Below are positions 33,401-39,369 of a stretch of 64,000 nt of DNA, one piece after another (position 1 is the stretch's first letter; the number at the start of each line of letters is the position of its first letter). The notes under the pieces are model-generated. The model had not been told where the DNA came from, searched no databases, and worked only from the letters and a program-made list of their open reading frames with translations. Position numbers and translations under genes: made by a program. The stretch comes from a virus: positions 62,001 through 126,000 of the IMG/VR virus record IMGVR_UViG_3300042305_002533; one strand, given 5' to 3'.

Positions 33401-33519
33401 ATCAGGAAAAGGCGGCGGCGTTGATTGAAGGTTTGGAAAAATTCAGCGACACTGTCTCTGAGCCCGAGCTAGACTTTCACGCGTTTGGGACTCGCGTAGG
33501 GTCGCTACTGCTGTCTTGA
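30481..33519 (+). CDS. Prohead protease-like protein with intein and long C-terminal extension
   Basis: A 1012-residue precursor. Residues 1-181 and 548-~640 together resemble a phage head-maturation protease: IYKHHVNKDPSKSLGKV holds a candidate catalytic His and EYPAVSMG the candidate nucleophile Ser179. An intein fills 182-547, two residues after that Ser. The spliced protein continues CHVKWDVCSICGHRAPTR, a Cys-rich knuckle, and PADPTGFMLKKVA. The C-terminal ~370 residues are a K-x-A-rich extension with hydrophobic segments, possibly a scaffold or ejected part released by self-cleavage. The position just before the capsid genes fits. Protease assignment is by motif and context, not certain. 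TAAACT lies nine nt before the ATG. Confidence 0.72.
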   Translation: MRKIFELEDRFATGEPTIQLVMLPDGRGGRVFEKRAFDSAANSPAYEYLKTVTPKDGHSIVLVNALGAYEAYDDNRNGDSFPDRPINIGAPVKCGHKSCQAAAWIAEDEVLSKHYKTFEKFGGIYKHHVNKDPSKSLGKVLKAVWNPKMQRVELLLEIVNDRDQDLAKKIADGEYPAVSMGCLSAGTPITMADGRRVAVENIEVGHQVRTHLGNNHRVFELHRRTYQGVIHTIKPEAAPALVVTHEHPFHVVKKIDVKKRDAKGAWVWNPEAAPQGVWKLAEELDPEEHYLLQPINREVTTPSYVTWAFARLLGYYLAEGNVLHDKSERLCGVEFTCHEKDELLLELPDLCKDLGLPEPYITPRSNSAVARSARVFDAGLAEKLALLAGCGAKAKSLDASVMTWATTYQRALFGAYANGDGCGNKDGSLQVSTASADLATQWLDLLPRLDVLASHQVLSHKPNALVKIATTEHVVFIGAQWAQGLRDVCAKVKPHELKARKEARKIFGDYVVTPIRSVERAAGIMPVYNFEVEEDNSYVAGGVAVHNCHVKWDVCSICGHRAPTRKDYCEHARNKMRQVLSNGEKVCVHNPSPKFFDISFVFRPADPTGFMLKKVASAYELWAGPSAKLGEIADAYEQKIADARKLGDIRKQLLGQVAAVRQSPTIQKYQATAKENAKNRQKTPDKDIAKLSAYPFSVVASTFAAKNAALSTGDVARIFLKKAGVSSPDWLIDRIVAVEPVLESVLARAPGLYEKLGHLVELSDRHIEPGLYPIVDAWIEKTAGMSDFIRDSVLGPSDNALPVGPGALYRATAPAATDVLTITDPSTGHVYQTTRGAAQKQHNADMKHKLFGSLALSALYATALHHGLKKKLPPVLTVPAGIFLGVKTYGLGKNLLSPLRNPEYITDQGIAVPGNTEFVKASALSAPALLDKIAFDIIERVGDTPDPIAALHAKIAAHAPRSAIAAFLGHPSDDQEKAAALIEGLEKFSDTVSEPELDFHAFGTRVGSLLLS
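31024..32121 (+). other. Intein with LAGLIDADG endonuclease in protease-like protein
   Basis: Residues 182-547 (366 aa). It starts with Cys (CLSAGTPITMADG), has block B VVTHEHPFHV, two LAGLIDADG helices (LLGYYLAEGN and LFGAYANGDG) and a C-terminal EDNSYVAGGVAVHN, followed by extein Cys548. All splice residues of a class 1 intein are present (Cys1, TxxH, terminal His-Asn, Cys+1). A palindrome with perfect arms lies within (31226-31238). Confidence 0.94.
31226..31238. repeat. Dispersed palindrome, TTCAC-GTC-GTGAA
   Basis: Perfect arms, inside the intein of the protease-like gene. Confidence 0.9.
33128..33140. repeat. Dispersed palindrome, one mismatch
   Basis: TTCTCGGCGTGAA, inside the C-terminal extension of the protease-like gene. 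Confidence 0.6.
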
Positions 33520-33550
33520 AACGTCCTACCCTGTAGATGAGGATCGGCAC

Positions 33551-34096
33551 ATGAAGCTCAAGAGCCTAATCGAGAATATTGAACCGACGGGTCGCACCAA
33601 GACCGCTGCGGCTACGGGCGGCAATCCGTCAAACATCATGGCGGCGATCAACGAGACGCTCTCGCAGATCGAGAACACCAAAACGGCGTCGGCGACGCCC
33701 ACGGCGGATCTTGAGAAGATGGCTGCCGATGTCGCCGCCAGCCAGCGCGATGGCGAGGTCGGGCACGCTGAGAAGATCGGCGCAGCGATGGCCGACTCGT
33801 TCGTGCGGCAGATCGCTGCCTACGAGACGGCCTCTGAGAAAATCGCCATGGAGAAGGCGGCGGAGATGAACGTCACCGCCGATGAGCTCCAGCTTGTCCG
33901 TACCGCCCGCATGGACCCCCGGGGCTTCCTGGCGAAGGTGGCCGAAGAGGCTGACTACCAGGATTACCAGAACGAGAAGGTCGCGGCGGAGATCTGGGAG
34001 AACACCACCCAGGAGACCGTGCGGGCGATCCACAAGACCGCGATGGACCACTACGCGGTGGGCTACGCCACGATCATTGAGGCGCTTCAAGGCTGA
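33551..34096 (+). CDS. Helical head-assembly protein, K-x-A rich
   Basis: A 181-residue Ala/Glu-rich, almost fully helical protein with many K-x-A motifs (LEKMAADV, ASEKIAMEKAAEMN, LAKVAEEA, NEKVAAEI, HKTAMDH). GAGG lies upstream of the ATG. Composition and position before decoration and capsid genes suggest a scaffolding-type protein, which is inference. Confidence 0.7.
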   Translation: MKLKSLIENIEPTGRTKTAAATGGNPSNIMAAINETLSQIENTKTASATPTADLEKMAADVAASQRDGEVGHAEKIGAAMADSFVRQIAAYETASEKIAMEKAAEMNVTADELQLVRTARMDPRGFLAKVAEEADYQDYQNEKVAAEIWENTTQETVRAIHKTAMDHYAVGYATIIEALQG

Positions 34097-34098
34097 TC

Positions 34099-34287
34099 AT
34101 GGCGCACTCGGACGCCCAGCTTATGAGCGCGTTTCTTCAGCTGCGCAAAACGGCTTTCCAAAAGCTGGCTGCGCCGCTTAACGAGGCGGTTCTTCAGCCT
34201 TTCAATCAGGCTTCTCAGGGCGTCAAAACTGCGTCTGAAGTTGCGGCGATTGACAAGGCTCTTTTCCTTCACACGTCGGTGCCGTGA
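34099..34287 (+). CDS. Small helical protein
   Basis: A 62-residue protein starting two nt after the previous stop, with LRKTAFQKLAAPL and VKTASEVAA, the same short motif seen around it. It overlaps the next start by TGATG. No family recognised. Confidence 0.65.
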   Translation: MAHSDAQLMSAFLQLRKTAFQKLAAPLNEAVLQPFNQASQGVKTASEVAAIDKALFLHTSVP

Positions 34288-34694
34288 TGCCGCGTTTTGT
34301 ACCCTCCGTCAACGAAACAGTTGATCGGGTTCTAAGCGAGGTGGGTGCCGAGCTGCAGGTAAAAACTGCAGCTCGGCGCGAGCCCGCCAAAACCGAAAGC
34401 TTGCCGCCACTTAAAAAAATCGCGCAAGCTCTTCGCGCTGACTCCGAACCGGCGCTAACTTATGACGTTCTTCACGTCGTGAAATTGGCCATGATGGAGG
34501 ACGCGCTCGGCCCTTTGCCTCTTCCGGAATTATCTCCGGAAACTGGTGACTCTTACAGCCGGGGCCTTCGTAAAATTGCGAACGAGCTCAAGCTTGAAGA
34601 CCACCGCGCGCACGAGGCACTGCTCGTAAAAGGCGCACATGCGCTCAAGGCGAGCCGAGGTCTTATGCTTCTACGCGAACTGGTCAGGGAGTGA
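34287..34694 (+). CDS. Hypothetical helical protein
   Basis: A 135-residue protein; its ATG overlaps the stop of the previous gene (TGATG), favoured over the GTG one codon earlier. It has PLKKIAQALRAD and LRKIANELKLED. A palindrome with perfect arms (34471-34483) encodes VLHVVKLA. No family recognised. Confidence 0.68.
   Translation: MPRFVPSVNETVDRVLSEVGAELQVKTAARREPAKTESLPPLKKIAQALRADSEPALTYDVLHVVKLAMMEDALGPLPLPELSPETGDSYSRGLRKIANELKLEDHRAHEALLVKGAHALKASRGLMLLRELVRE
34471..34483. repeat. Dispersed palindrome, TTCAC-GTC-GTGAA
   Basis: Perfect arms, inside the 34287 gene. Confidence 0.9.
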
Positions 34695-34695
34695 C

Positions 34696-35061
34696 ATGAG
34701 CCTTAGAGAAAAAGTCGCCTCGCTTCTTGAAGCTCTGGCGGACCAACACGACGCAAATCCCTCCGGCCCCGTGATCGCGGAGCCCGAGGAAAACGCAGTC
34801 GAAAAATTTGCTGCGACTTACCGCAACATAACGGGTGAGGACTTGGCGCCTGAACTTCGTGACCGCCTCGAAGGCGACGACGTTCTGCGTGAGGCGATCT
34901 CGAAAGTCGCGAATCAAAATTCTCGTCGTCCTACTCCTTTAGGTGAGGCCGCAGACTCGGACAGCTCCCGTGAGGAGTCGCGCGGTAAAACAAAAGAGGC
35001 CGCAGAGCGCGAGGCCTACGAGAAGTTTGCGCAGGGCATCCTCGCAATCGGTCAACGGTGA
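34696..35061 (+). CDS. Hypothetical helical protein
   Basis: A 121-residue charged protein. The ATG at 34696 has GGGAG five nt upstream and begins MSLREKVASLLEALAD; an upstream extension overlapping the previous gene is rejected. Further motifs AVEKFAATY and AYEKFAQGIL. No family recognised. Confidence 0.68.
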   Translation: MSLREKVASLLEALADQHDANPSGPVIAEPEENAVEKFAATYRNITGEDLAPELRDRLEGDDVLREAISKVANQNSRRPTPLGEAADSDSSREESRGKTKEAAEREAYEKFAQGILAIGQR

Positions 35062-35065
35062 TCCC

Positions 35066-35071
35066 TAGAAT
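35066..35071 (+). promoter_or_regulatory. -10-like TAGAAT before decoration/capsid genes
   Basis: CCTAGAATT context shared with 26094; followed by a 21-nt leader with a ribosome site. Confidence 0.45.
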
Positions 35072-35092
35072 TACAGGCAGAGGTAGCAAGAC

Positions 35093-35632
35093 ATGAAGCT
35101 CTCGCAAAAGTTCAACCTGTCCGGTCGCGACCCGATCAACGGCGCGAAGGCCGGCATCTACGAGTCGTTCACACCCGTAGAGGTCCTCAACGCGTACGCA
35201 GCGGGCGTGGGTCCGGGCGTCCCCGACGACAACGGGACCCCGGTTCCGGGTACGATCGAGCCAGGCCACATCGTGGCAATGGCGGCGACCGGCGCCATTC
35301 AGCTTGCGACCTCGCCGGTGCTCTCGGGCGGTGGCGCTGCGCTCCCGATCATGATGTTCGTAGTGTTCTCGGGCGACGACGACTTCTCGGGCGCCGCCTC
35401 GGGCACGGTCAACGCCATTCACGGCGGCTGCCGCTTCGACACCGAGAAGTTCAACACGGCCGCGTCCTACACCCCGGGCGCCCCGCTGTTCGCCTCGAAC
35501 GCCACCCCCGGCATCCTCACCCCGAAGACGCTCGGTGACAACCGCCAGATTGTTGGATTCGTCGGCCCCCGTGGCGTGCTGAACGGTGTCCTTGACGTGT
35601 TCATGCCGCAGACAACTGGCTCCGGCAACTGA
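35093..35632 (+). CDS. Capsid decoration-like protein
   Basis: A 179-residue Gly/Ala/Pro-rich, beta-type protein placed directly before the major capsid gene. Codon choice here is more regular and GC-ending than in its neighbours, as usual for highly expressed structural genes. TAGAAT lies 21 nt before the ATG with an AGAGGT ribosome site between, so it has a proper leader, unlike several other genes here. Decoration or head-fibre identity is inferred from position and composition. Confidence 0.6.
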   Translation: MKLSQKFNLSGRDPINGAKAGIYESFTPVEVLNAYAAGVGPGVPDDNGTPVPGTIEPGHIVAMAATGAIQLATSPVLSGGGAALPIMMFVVFSGDDDFSGAASGTVNAIHGGCRFDTEKFNTAASYTPGAPLFASNATPGILTPKTLGDNRQIVGFVGPRGVLNGVLDVFMPQTTGSGN

Positions 35633-35668
35633 TTAACCAAAAAAAGGGCACAGGAGTAGACATTAGTC

Positions 35669-36589
35669 ATGGGTGCATACGCTACAGAGACACCGCAGGT
35701 CAGCGCTCGCTTCCTCAACCAGTCGTTCCTAAACGCCATCGAGGGCGGTCGGACGAAGGAGGCCGCTGACGAGGGTACCAACTTCATCCGCGAGATCGTA
35801 CGTCAGGCGTCCGCCGTGCGTGAGATTCTCCCGCCCGTCGGCCTCCAGGACGACGAGATCGACCGCGACGAGCGGACGGATGAGCCCAAGAAGATCGTCG
35901 AGAAGGAGCCCCAGTCGGTGGCGACCTTCGTCGAGTTCCAGGGCACGCCGTCGGCGTACTGGTTCCGGGGTCCGCGCTACGCGGTGTTCTTCGGCAAGAT
36001 TCTCTCGCCGAAGGCCACGAAGTCGAAGTTCCAGCTCATGACCTACCAGAACGATATCCGCAAGATTCTTGCGGATAACTTCGTGAAGGACATGGCGGAC
36101 CAGGAGGACAAGTACTGGCGCCGTCAGTGCCTCGTTCTCGTGAACAAGAACCCGGGCGCGCAGCGCACCAACGCCCCGGCGTTCACCTCGGCCGCCTTCA
36201 AGCGGGCGTTCCAGTCGCTCCTCGACCGCCGTCGTCCCATCGGCAAGATGCTGATGACGAAGTCGCTGTACATGGAGGCGATCGACCTCCCGGCGACCAC
36301 GGTCGGCAACGCGATTGCCGAGGCGCACTACCGCGAGGGTATTGAGAACGAGGAGAAGCTCTTCGGCGTGCCCGTGGTGACGACTGTCAAGTCGGACATC
36401 TACGACCCCCGTGAGGTGTGGGTGTTCTCGCCGCAGAACTTCCTCGGGAACTTCTTCCTCCTTCAGGACGCCACCCTGTTCATCAAGCAGGAGGCGGACA
36501 TGATCGAGTTCTTCACGTACGAGGCGCCCGGCATCGGTATCGGCAACCGCCTGTCGATGCAGCACATCGTCTTCCCGTCGGCCACCTGA
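35669..36589 (+). CDS. Major capsid protein (HK97-like)
   Basis: A 306-residue protein with the gene order and features of an HK97-fold capsid: N-terminal arm, an E-loop-like acidic/basic region (DDEIDRDERTDEPKK), the spine helix region (NDIRKILADNFVKDMADQED), and a beta-rich C-terminal P/A domain ending in YEAPGIGIGNRLSMQHIVFP. Strong GC-ending codon bias suggests very high expression. It follows the decoration-like gene and is followed by a strong terminator. No cleaved delta domain is evident, since the mature-like arm starts near the N-terminus. Confidence 0.88.
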   Translation: MGAYATETPQVSARFLNQSFLNAIEGGRTKEAADEGTNFIREIVRQASAVREILPPVGLQDDEIDRDERTDEPKKIVEKEPQSVATFVEFQGTPSAYWFRGPRYAVFFGKILSPKATKSKFQLMTYQNDIRKILADNFVKDMADQEDKYWRRQCLVLVNKNPGAQRTNAPAFTSAAFKRAFQSLLDRRRPIGKMLMTKSLYMEAIDLPATTVGNAIAEAHYREGIENEEKLFGVPVVTTVKSDIYDPREVWVFSPQNFLGNFFLLQDATLFIKQEADMIEFFTYEAPGIGIGNRLSMQHIVFPSAT

Positions 36590-36608
36590 TCTAAGCTGGC
36601 GACATGAG

Positions 36609-36645
36609 AACCCTCGTGGGCTACAATTGCCCACGAGGGTTTTTC
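36609..36645 (+). terminator. Terminator after capsid gene, with TACAAT in its loop
   Basis: A 13-bp perfect stem (36609-36621 with 36629-36641), a 7-nt loop TACAATT and a T-tract (36640-36644). TACAAT would make a good -10 element and lies 19 nt before the next start codon, as in the terminator at 22824. Confidence 0.92.
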
Positions 36646-36646
36646 A

Positions 36647-37039
36647 TTGCCGTACCAAAGCGCCGCTCAACGCCGATTCTTTCACTCTGAAGGCGCCCGA
36701 AAAGCCGGCATCACGCCGGCCATGGTCGAAGAGTGGGATCGTGAAACCAAGGGCAAGAAGCTCCCTGAGCGCGTTGAAAAAAGCGCTGAGCTTTTTTCAA
36801 TTCTATTGAAGGCAGCGGCTGCGACAACGAGCGCGGTGCGCATGGGGTCTACGCCGGTCCCGAAGCCGTTCAAACCGATGAAGCCCGGTGCGGCGCCTAA
36901 AGAGCAGGAAGAGGGGCCGACAGGATTCATGAACGGGCGCGGCTACCAGGACGCCTTCCGCGACAACGCCTCGACCAGCGCGGCAACCGGGGCGGACGCC
37001 AGGTTGCAACGCGGCGAGCAACTCACAATGCCCTCATGA
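36647..37039 (+). CDS. Small phage protein of the MPYxSxAQRRFF type
   Basis: A 130-residue protein. The N-terminus MPYQSAAQRRFFHSEGARK followed by TPAMVEEWD is a pattern seen in many small phage proteins of unknown role. The start appears to be TTG at 36647, right behind the capsid terminator; no other in-frame start gives this conserved N-terminus. A VEKSAELFSILLKAA helix follows, then a Gly/Pro-rich tail. It overlaps the next gene by ATGA. Confidence 0.7.
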   Translation: MPYQSAAQRRFFHSEGARKAGITPAMVEEWDRETKGKKLPERVEKSAELFSILLKAAAATTSAVRMGSTPVPKPFKPMKPGAAPKEQEEGPTGFMNGRGYQDAFRDNASTSAATGADARLQRGEQLTMPS

Positions 37040-37755
37040 AGCCGGAAACAAACGACAGACTTACGCGGCTGATCGAAGGCGCGGGTCCGGCAAACCCGTT
37101 CCGCCGTGCGGTCACGCCCTCTCGTCCAGAAGAGAGCGAGCTGGCCGCGATGACGTCATTTCACGACATCGAAGCCCCTGCTGGAGGCCTTCCCGGTCCT
37201 ATGATGGACGGCCCGCCGTACACAGTAAAAGACGGGGCGCTTCGATTATTTCACGCGGTGAAACAAGCCTTTCATGCTCACGACCGCATGGAAGAGCGTA
37301 CGCCGTTTCACAAGTCGTACGTCAATCAGCTTCAATTGGCCGTAGACACGCTCAATCTCAAGGGCAACCAGTACCATCTTCCGCTTCGCGCCAAAGACGG
37401 CACCGTCGCGGGCTTCGCGCAGTTTAAGCGTGTACCCAACCGAAAGACGCCAGTACTAGCAACGGTCCTGGGGCCCCAGATGACGCCCGGCGGACAGAAC
37501 ATCGAGTCCATGATGAAGATGGGCTCAGCGCCAGAGACAAACACCACGCCTCGGGCGTCCGGCAAGTTCGACACCGACCACATCGACCCCCGGCCGCCGG
37601 AGAGCACTTCTTGGAACCGCCGGCATCGGCACCTTTATGCTCCAGAGACGGGGCGGTACGCCATCGACAAAGCTTTTGATGGCGTGCTTACAAACCCGCG
37701 TCACGAAGTGATTGAAAACGGGGCGCTACCTTCAGACGTCACGGACATGCGATGA
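37036..37755 (+). CDS. Hypothetical neck-region protein
   Basis: A 239-residue protein rich in Pro and His (TPFHKSYVNQLQLAVD). A palindrome with perfect arms (37250-37262) encodes FHAVKQA, and a degenerate one (37160-37172) encodes FHDIEA, so the two lie 90 bp apart. ATGA overlaps on both sides. No family recognised; position suggests head completion. Confidence 0.68.
   Translation: MKPETNDRLTRLIEGAGPANPFRRAVTPSRPEESELAAMTSFHDIEAPAGGLPGPMMDGPPYTVKDGALRLFHAVKQAFHAHDRMEERTPFHKSYVNQLQLAVDTLNLKGNQYHLPLRAKDGTVAGFAQFKRVPNRKTPVLATVLGPQMTPGGQNIESMMKMGSAPETNTTPRASGKFDTDHIDPRPPESTSWNRRHRHLYAPETGRYAIDKAFDGVLTNPRHEVIENGALPSDVTDMR
37250..37262. repeat. Dispersed palindrome, TTCAC-GCG-GTGAA
   Basis: Arms perfect over TTTCAC/GTGAAA, inside the 37036 gene; a degenerate copy lies at 37160-37172. 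Confidence 0.9.
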
Positions 37756-38594
37756 GCTTGGAACTGACCGTAAACGGCGTAGCCCCGCTATTTCCCACCG
37801 GGTTCTTTGTCCAGTGGACCCTACGAGACGCTACGGAATCCGGCGTTTACAAATTTGACGTATATCGGGGCGGGTCTACAGCCGGGCCGTGGGAGCCCGT
37901 AGCCCTGGGCCTTGAAAACCAGTACGCCACGATTGATCGGTTCAGCGCGCCCTTCCCCAGCACCAATGAAAACAGGCTGCGACCCAATCAGCTCAACCTC
38001 TACCGGCTATTTGTCTACCGCGTTGTCGTGACCTCCCCCAGCGGTAAAACTGCCGAAGGCCAGTTAGACAACGCCCCGCTCGACGAAGGCGCCCTCAACG
38101 ACCGGCGAATGGTTCAATACGCCCGGAAGCTTATTCGGGATTTCCGTTTGAGTCTTAAATTCAACGGCACCCGGTGCGTCATTCTCAAGCGGCGGCACTG
38201 GGGTGTCCGGTGCGAGTGCGTGGACAAAAAAACAAAAGAGATTGTACGGGGCGCCTGCCGAAAGTGCTGGGGTACAGGAATCGTGGACGGCTATTGGACC
38301 CCGTTCGTGACGTACGCTCGGCGAGCGGCCGGCTCCAACGCGACGGCTGTTACCCCTGAAAACAAGAGCGATAGCTCTGACGCAAAACTGTGGCTACCGG
38401 ATTACCCAGCCCTCGAAACCGACGACATCGTTGTGTTCATGAAAGAAAACACACGCTGGCGCGTCGACCAGAGCACGAGCACGCAAATACGCCTTCAGGA
38501 CGTTCACCAAGTGGTATCGGCACAGGTCCTAGACCGGGGGCATATCCTTTACCGGTATCTGATGGACCCCCGTCAAATCGAGCCCCTCTACTGA
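37752..38594 (+). CDS. Neck/virion protein with Fn3-like N-terminus and zinc ribbon
   Basis: A 280-residue protein. Residues 1-~105 read like a fibronectin-type beta sandwich (FFVQWTLRDATESGVYKFDV, YRLFVYRVVVTS). A zinc site follows: CECVD and, after 12 residues, CRKCWGTG, like one DnaJ zinc repeat (CxxCxGxG). The C-terminal ~90 residues are beta-rich. Placed between capsid and sheath genes, it is probably a head-completion or connector protein. Confidence 0.7.
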   Translation: MSLELTVNGVAPLFPTGFFVQWTLRDATESGVYKFDVYRGGSTAGPWEPVALGLENQYATIDRFSAPFPSTNENRLRPNQLNLYRLFVYRVVVTSPSGKTAEGQLDNAPLDEGALNDRRMVQYARKLIRDFRLSLKFNGTRCVILKRRHWGVRCECVDKKTKEIVRGACRKCWGTGIVDGYWTPFVTYARRAAGSNATAVTPENKSDSSDAKLWLPDYPALETDDIVVFMKENTRWRVDQSTSTQIRLQDVHQVVSAQVLDRGHILYRYLMDPRQIEPLY

Positions 38595-38595
38595 A

Positions 38596-39312
38596 ATGGC
38601 AAAGCTCACCCCTTACTACGGAACGCCGCGCCTTGAAGGCCAGCACCCGGACGTTTTCCCCGGGTCTCCGCTAGCGCTGATCGCAATTTTCGTAGAGGTG
38701 ATCCGCCTGCGCTTCAGTCAGGATAACGCCTACAAGCTGCCGTACTACTGGAGCCCCGACCCGTCGCCAGAGCCCGACGAGGAGAACACCGACGACAGCC
38801 CTCGCAAGATTTTGATCGAAAGCCAATACCTGCAGCACCCGGACGCGCGGGACTACCGTCCTGCGATCTTTGTAGAGCGCGGAGATATGGCTTTCTCAAA
38901 AATTGTCGTGGGCAATCGCGGCGCGTACTCCGAAGCTCTGGACGCCAACGTTTATGTCATGCACGCGACAACCCCCATCAGCGTGCTCTGCGTCACCAAA
39001 GATCGTGGCGAATCGATGTCCATCGCCGAGATGGTGACGTTCTACCTTGCCTCGCTTTTGCCTGAGCTTCGCGAGACGTTTGGGTTTCAAGACGCGTCCC
39101 TCCCGGTGTTGGCCGGAACGCAGGTGTACCGCCGAAGCTCGAACGACATCGAAGAGTGGGTGACGCCCGTCAACCTACAAATAACGTGCAAGCACGTATG
39201 GCGCGAGGCGGTCATCGCTCCAAAACTACAAGAAATAAGGATGCAGCTAGGGCTGAACGCGCCGTCCGCGCCGCCTACGCTTGCAGGCATCGTAATCCAA
39301 AGACCCCGATAG
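38596..39312 (+). CDS. Neck or tail-terminator-like protein
   Basis: A 238-residue protein directly before the tail sheath. A compact alpha/beta layout (RPAIFVERGDMAFSKIVVGN, LPVLAGTQVYRRSSNDIEEW) is compatible with tail-terminator or neck proteins, which sit in this position in myoviruses. Assignment rests mainly on gene order. Confidence 0.6.
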   Translation: MAKLTPYYGTPRLEGQHPDVFPGSPLALIAIFVEVIRLRFSQDNAYKLPYYWSPDPSPEPDEENTDDSPRKILIESQYLQHPDARDYRPAIFVERGDMAFSKIVVGNRGAYSEALDANVYVMHATTPISVLCVTKDRGESMSIAEMVTFYLASLLPELRETFGFQDASLPVLAGTQVYRRSSNDIEEWVTPVNLQITCKHVWREAVIAPKLQEIRMQLGLNAPSAPPTLAGIVIQRPR

Positions 39313-39315
39313 GGC

Positions 39316-39328
39316 TTCACGCCGTGAA
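39316..39328. repeat. Dispersed palindrome, TTCAC-GCC-GTGAA
   Basis: Perfect arms, intergenic before the sheath gene and eight nt before TATCCT (39337). Confidence 0.92.
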
Positions 39329-39369
39329 ACGGCGCCTATCCTTGACGACGAACCTTCGGAGAACAGCAC

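Noticed and set aside
35729-36634. 301-codon frame antisense to the capsid gene
   Set aside because: Shadow of a strongly GC-ending gene; Arg/Leu/Val/Asp-rich with no ribosome site.
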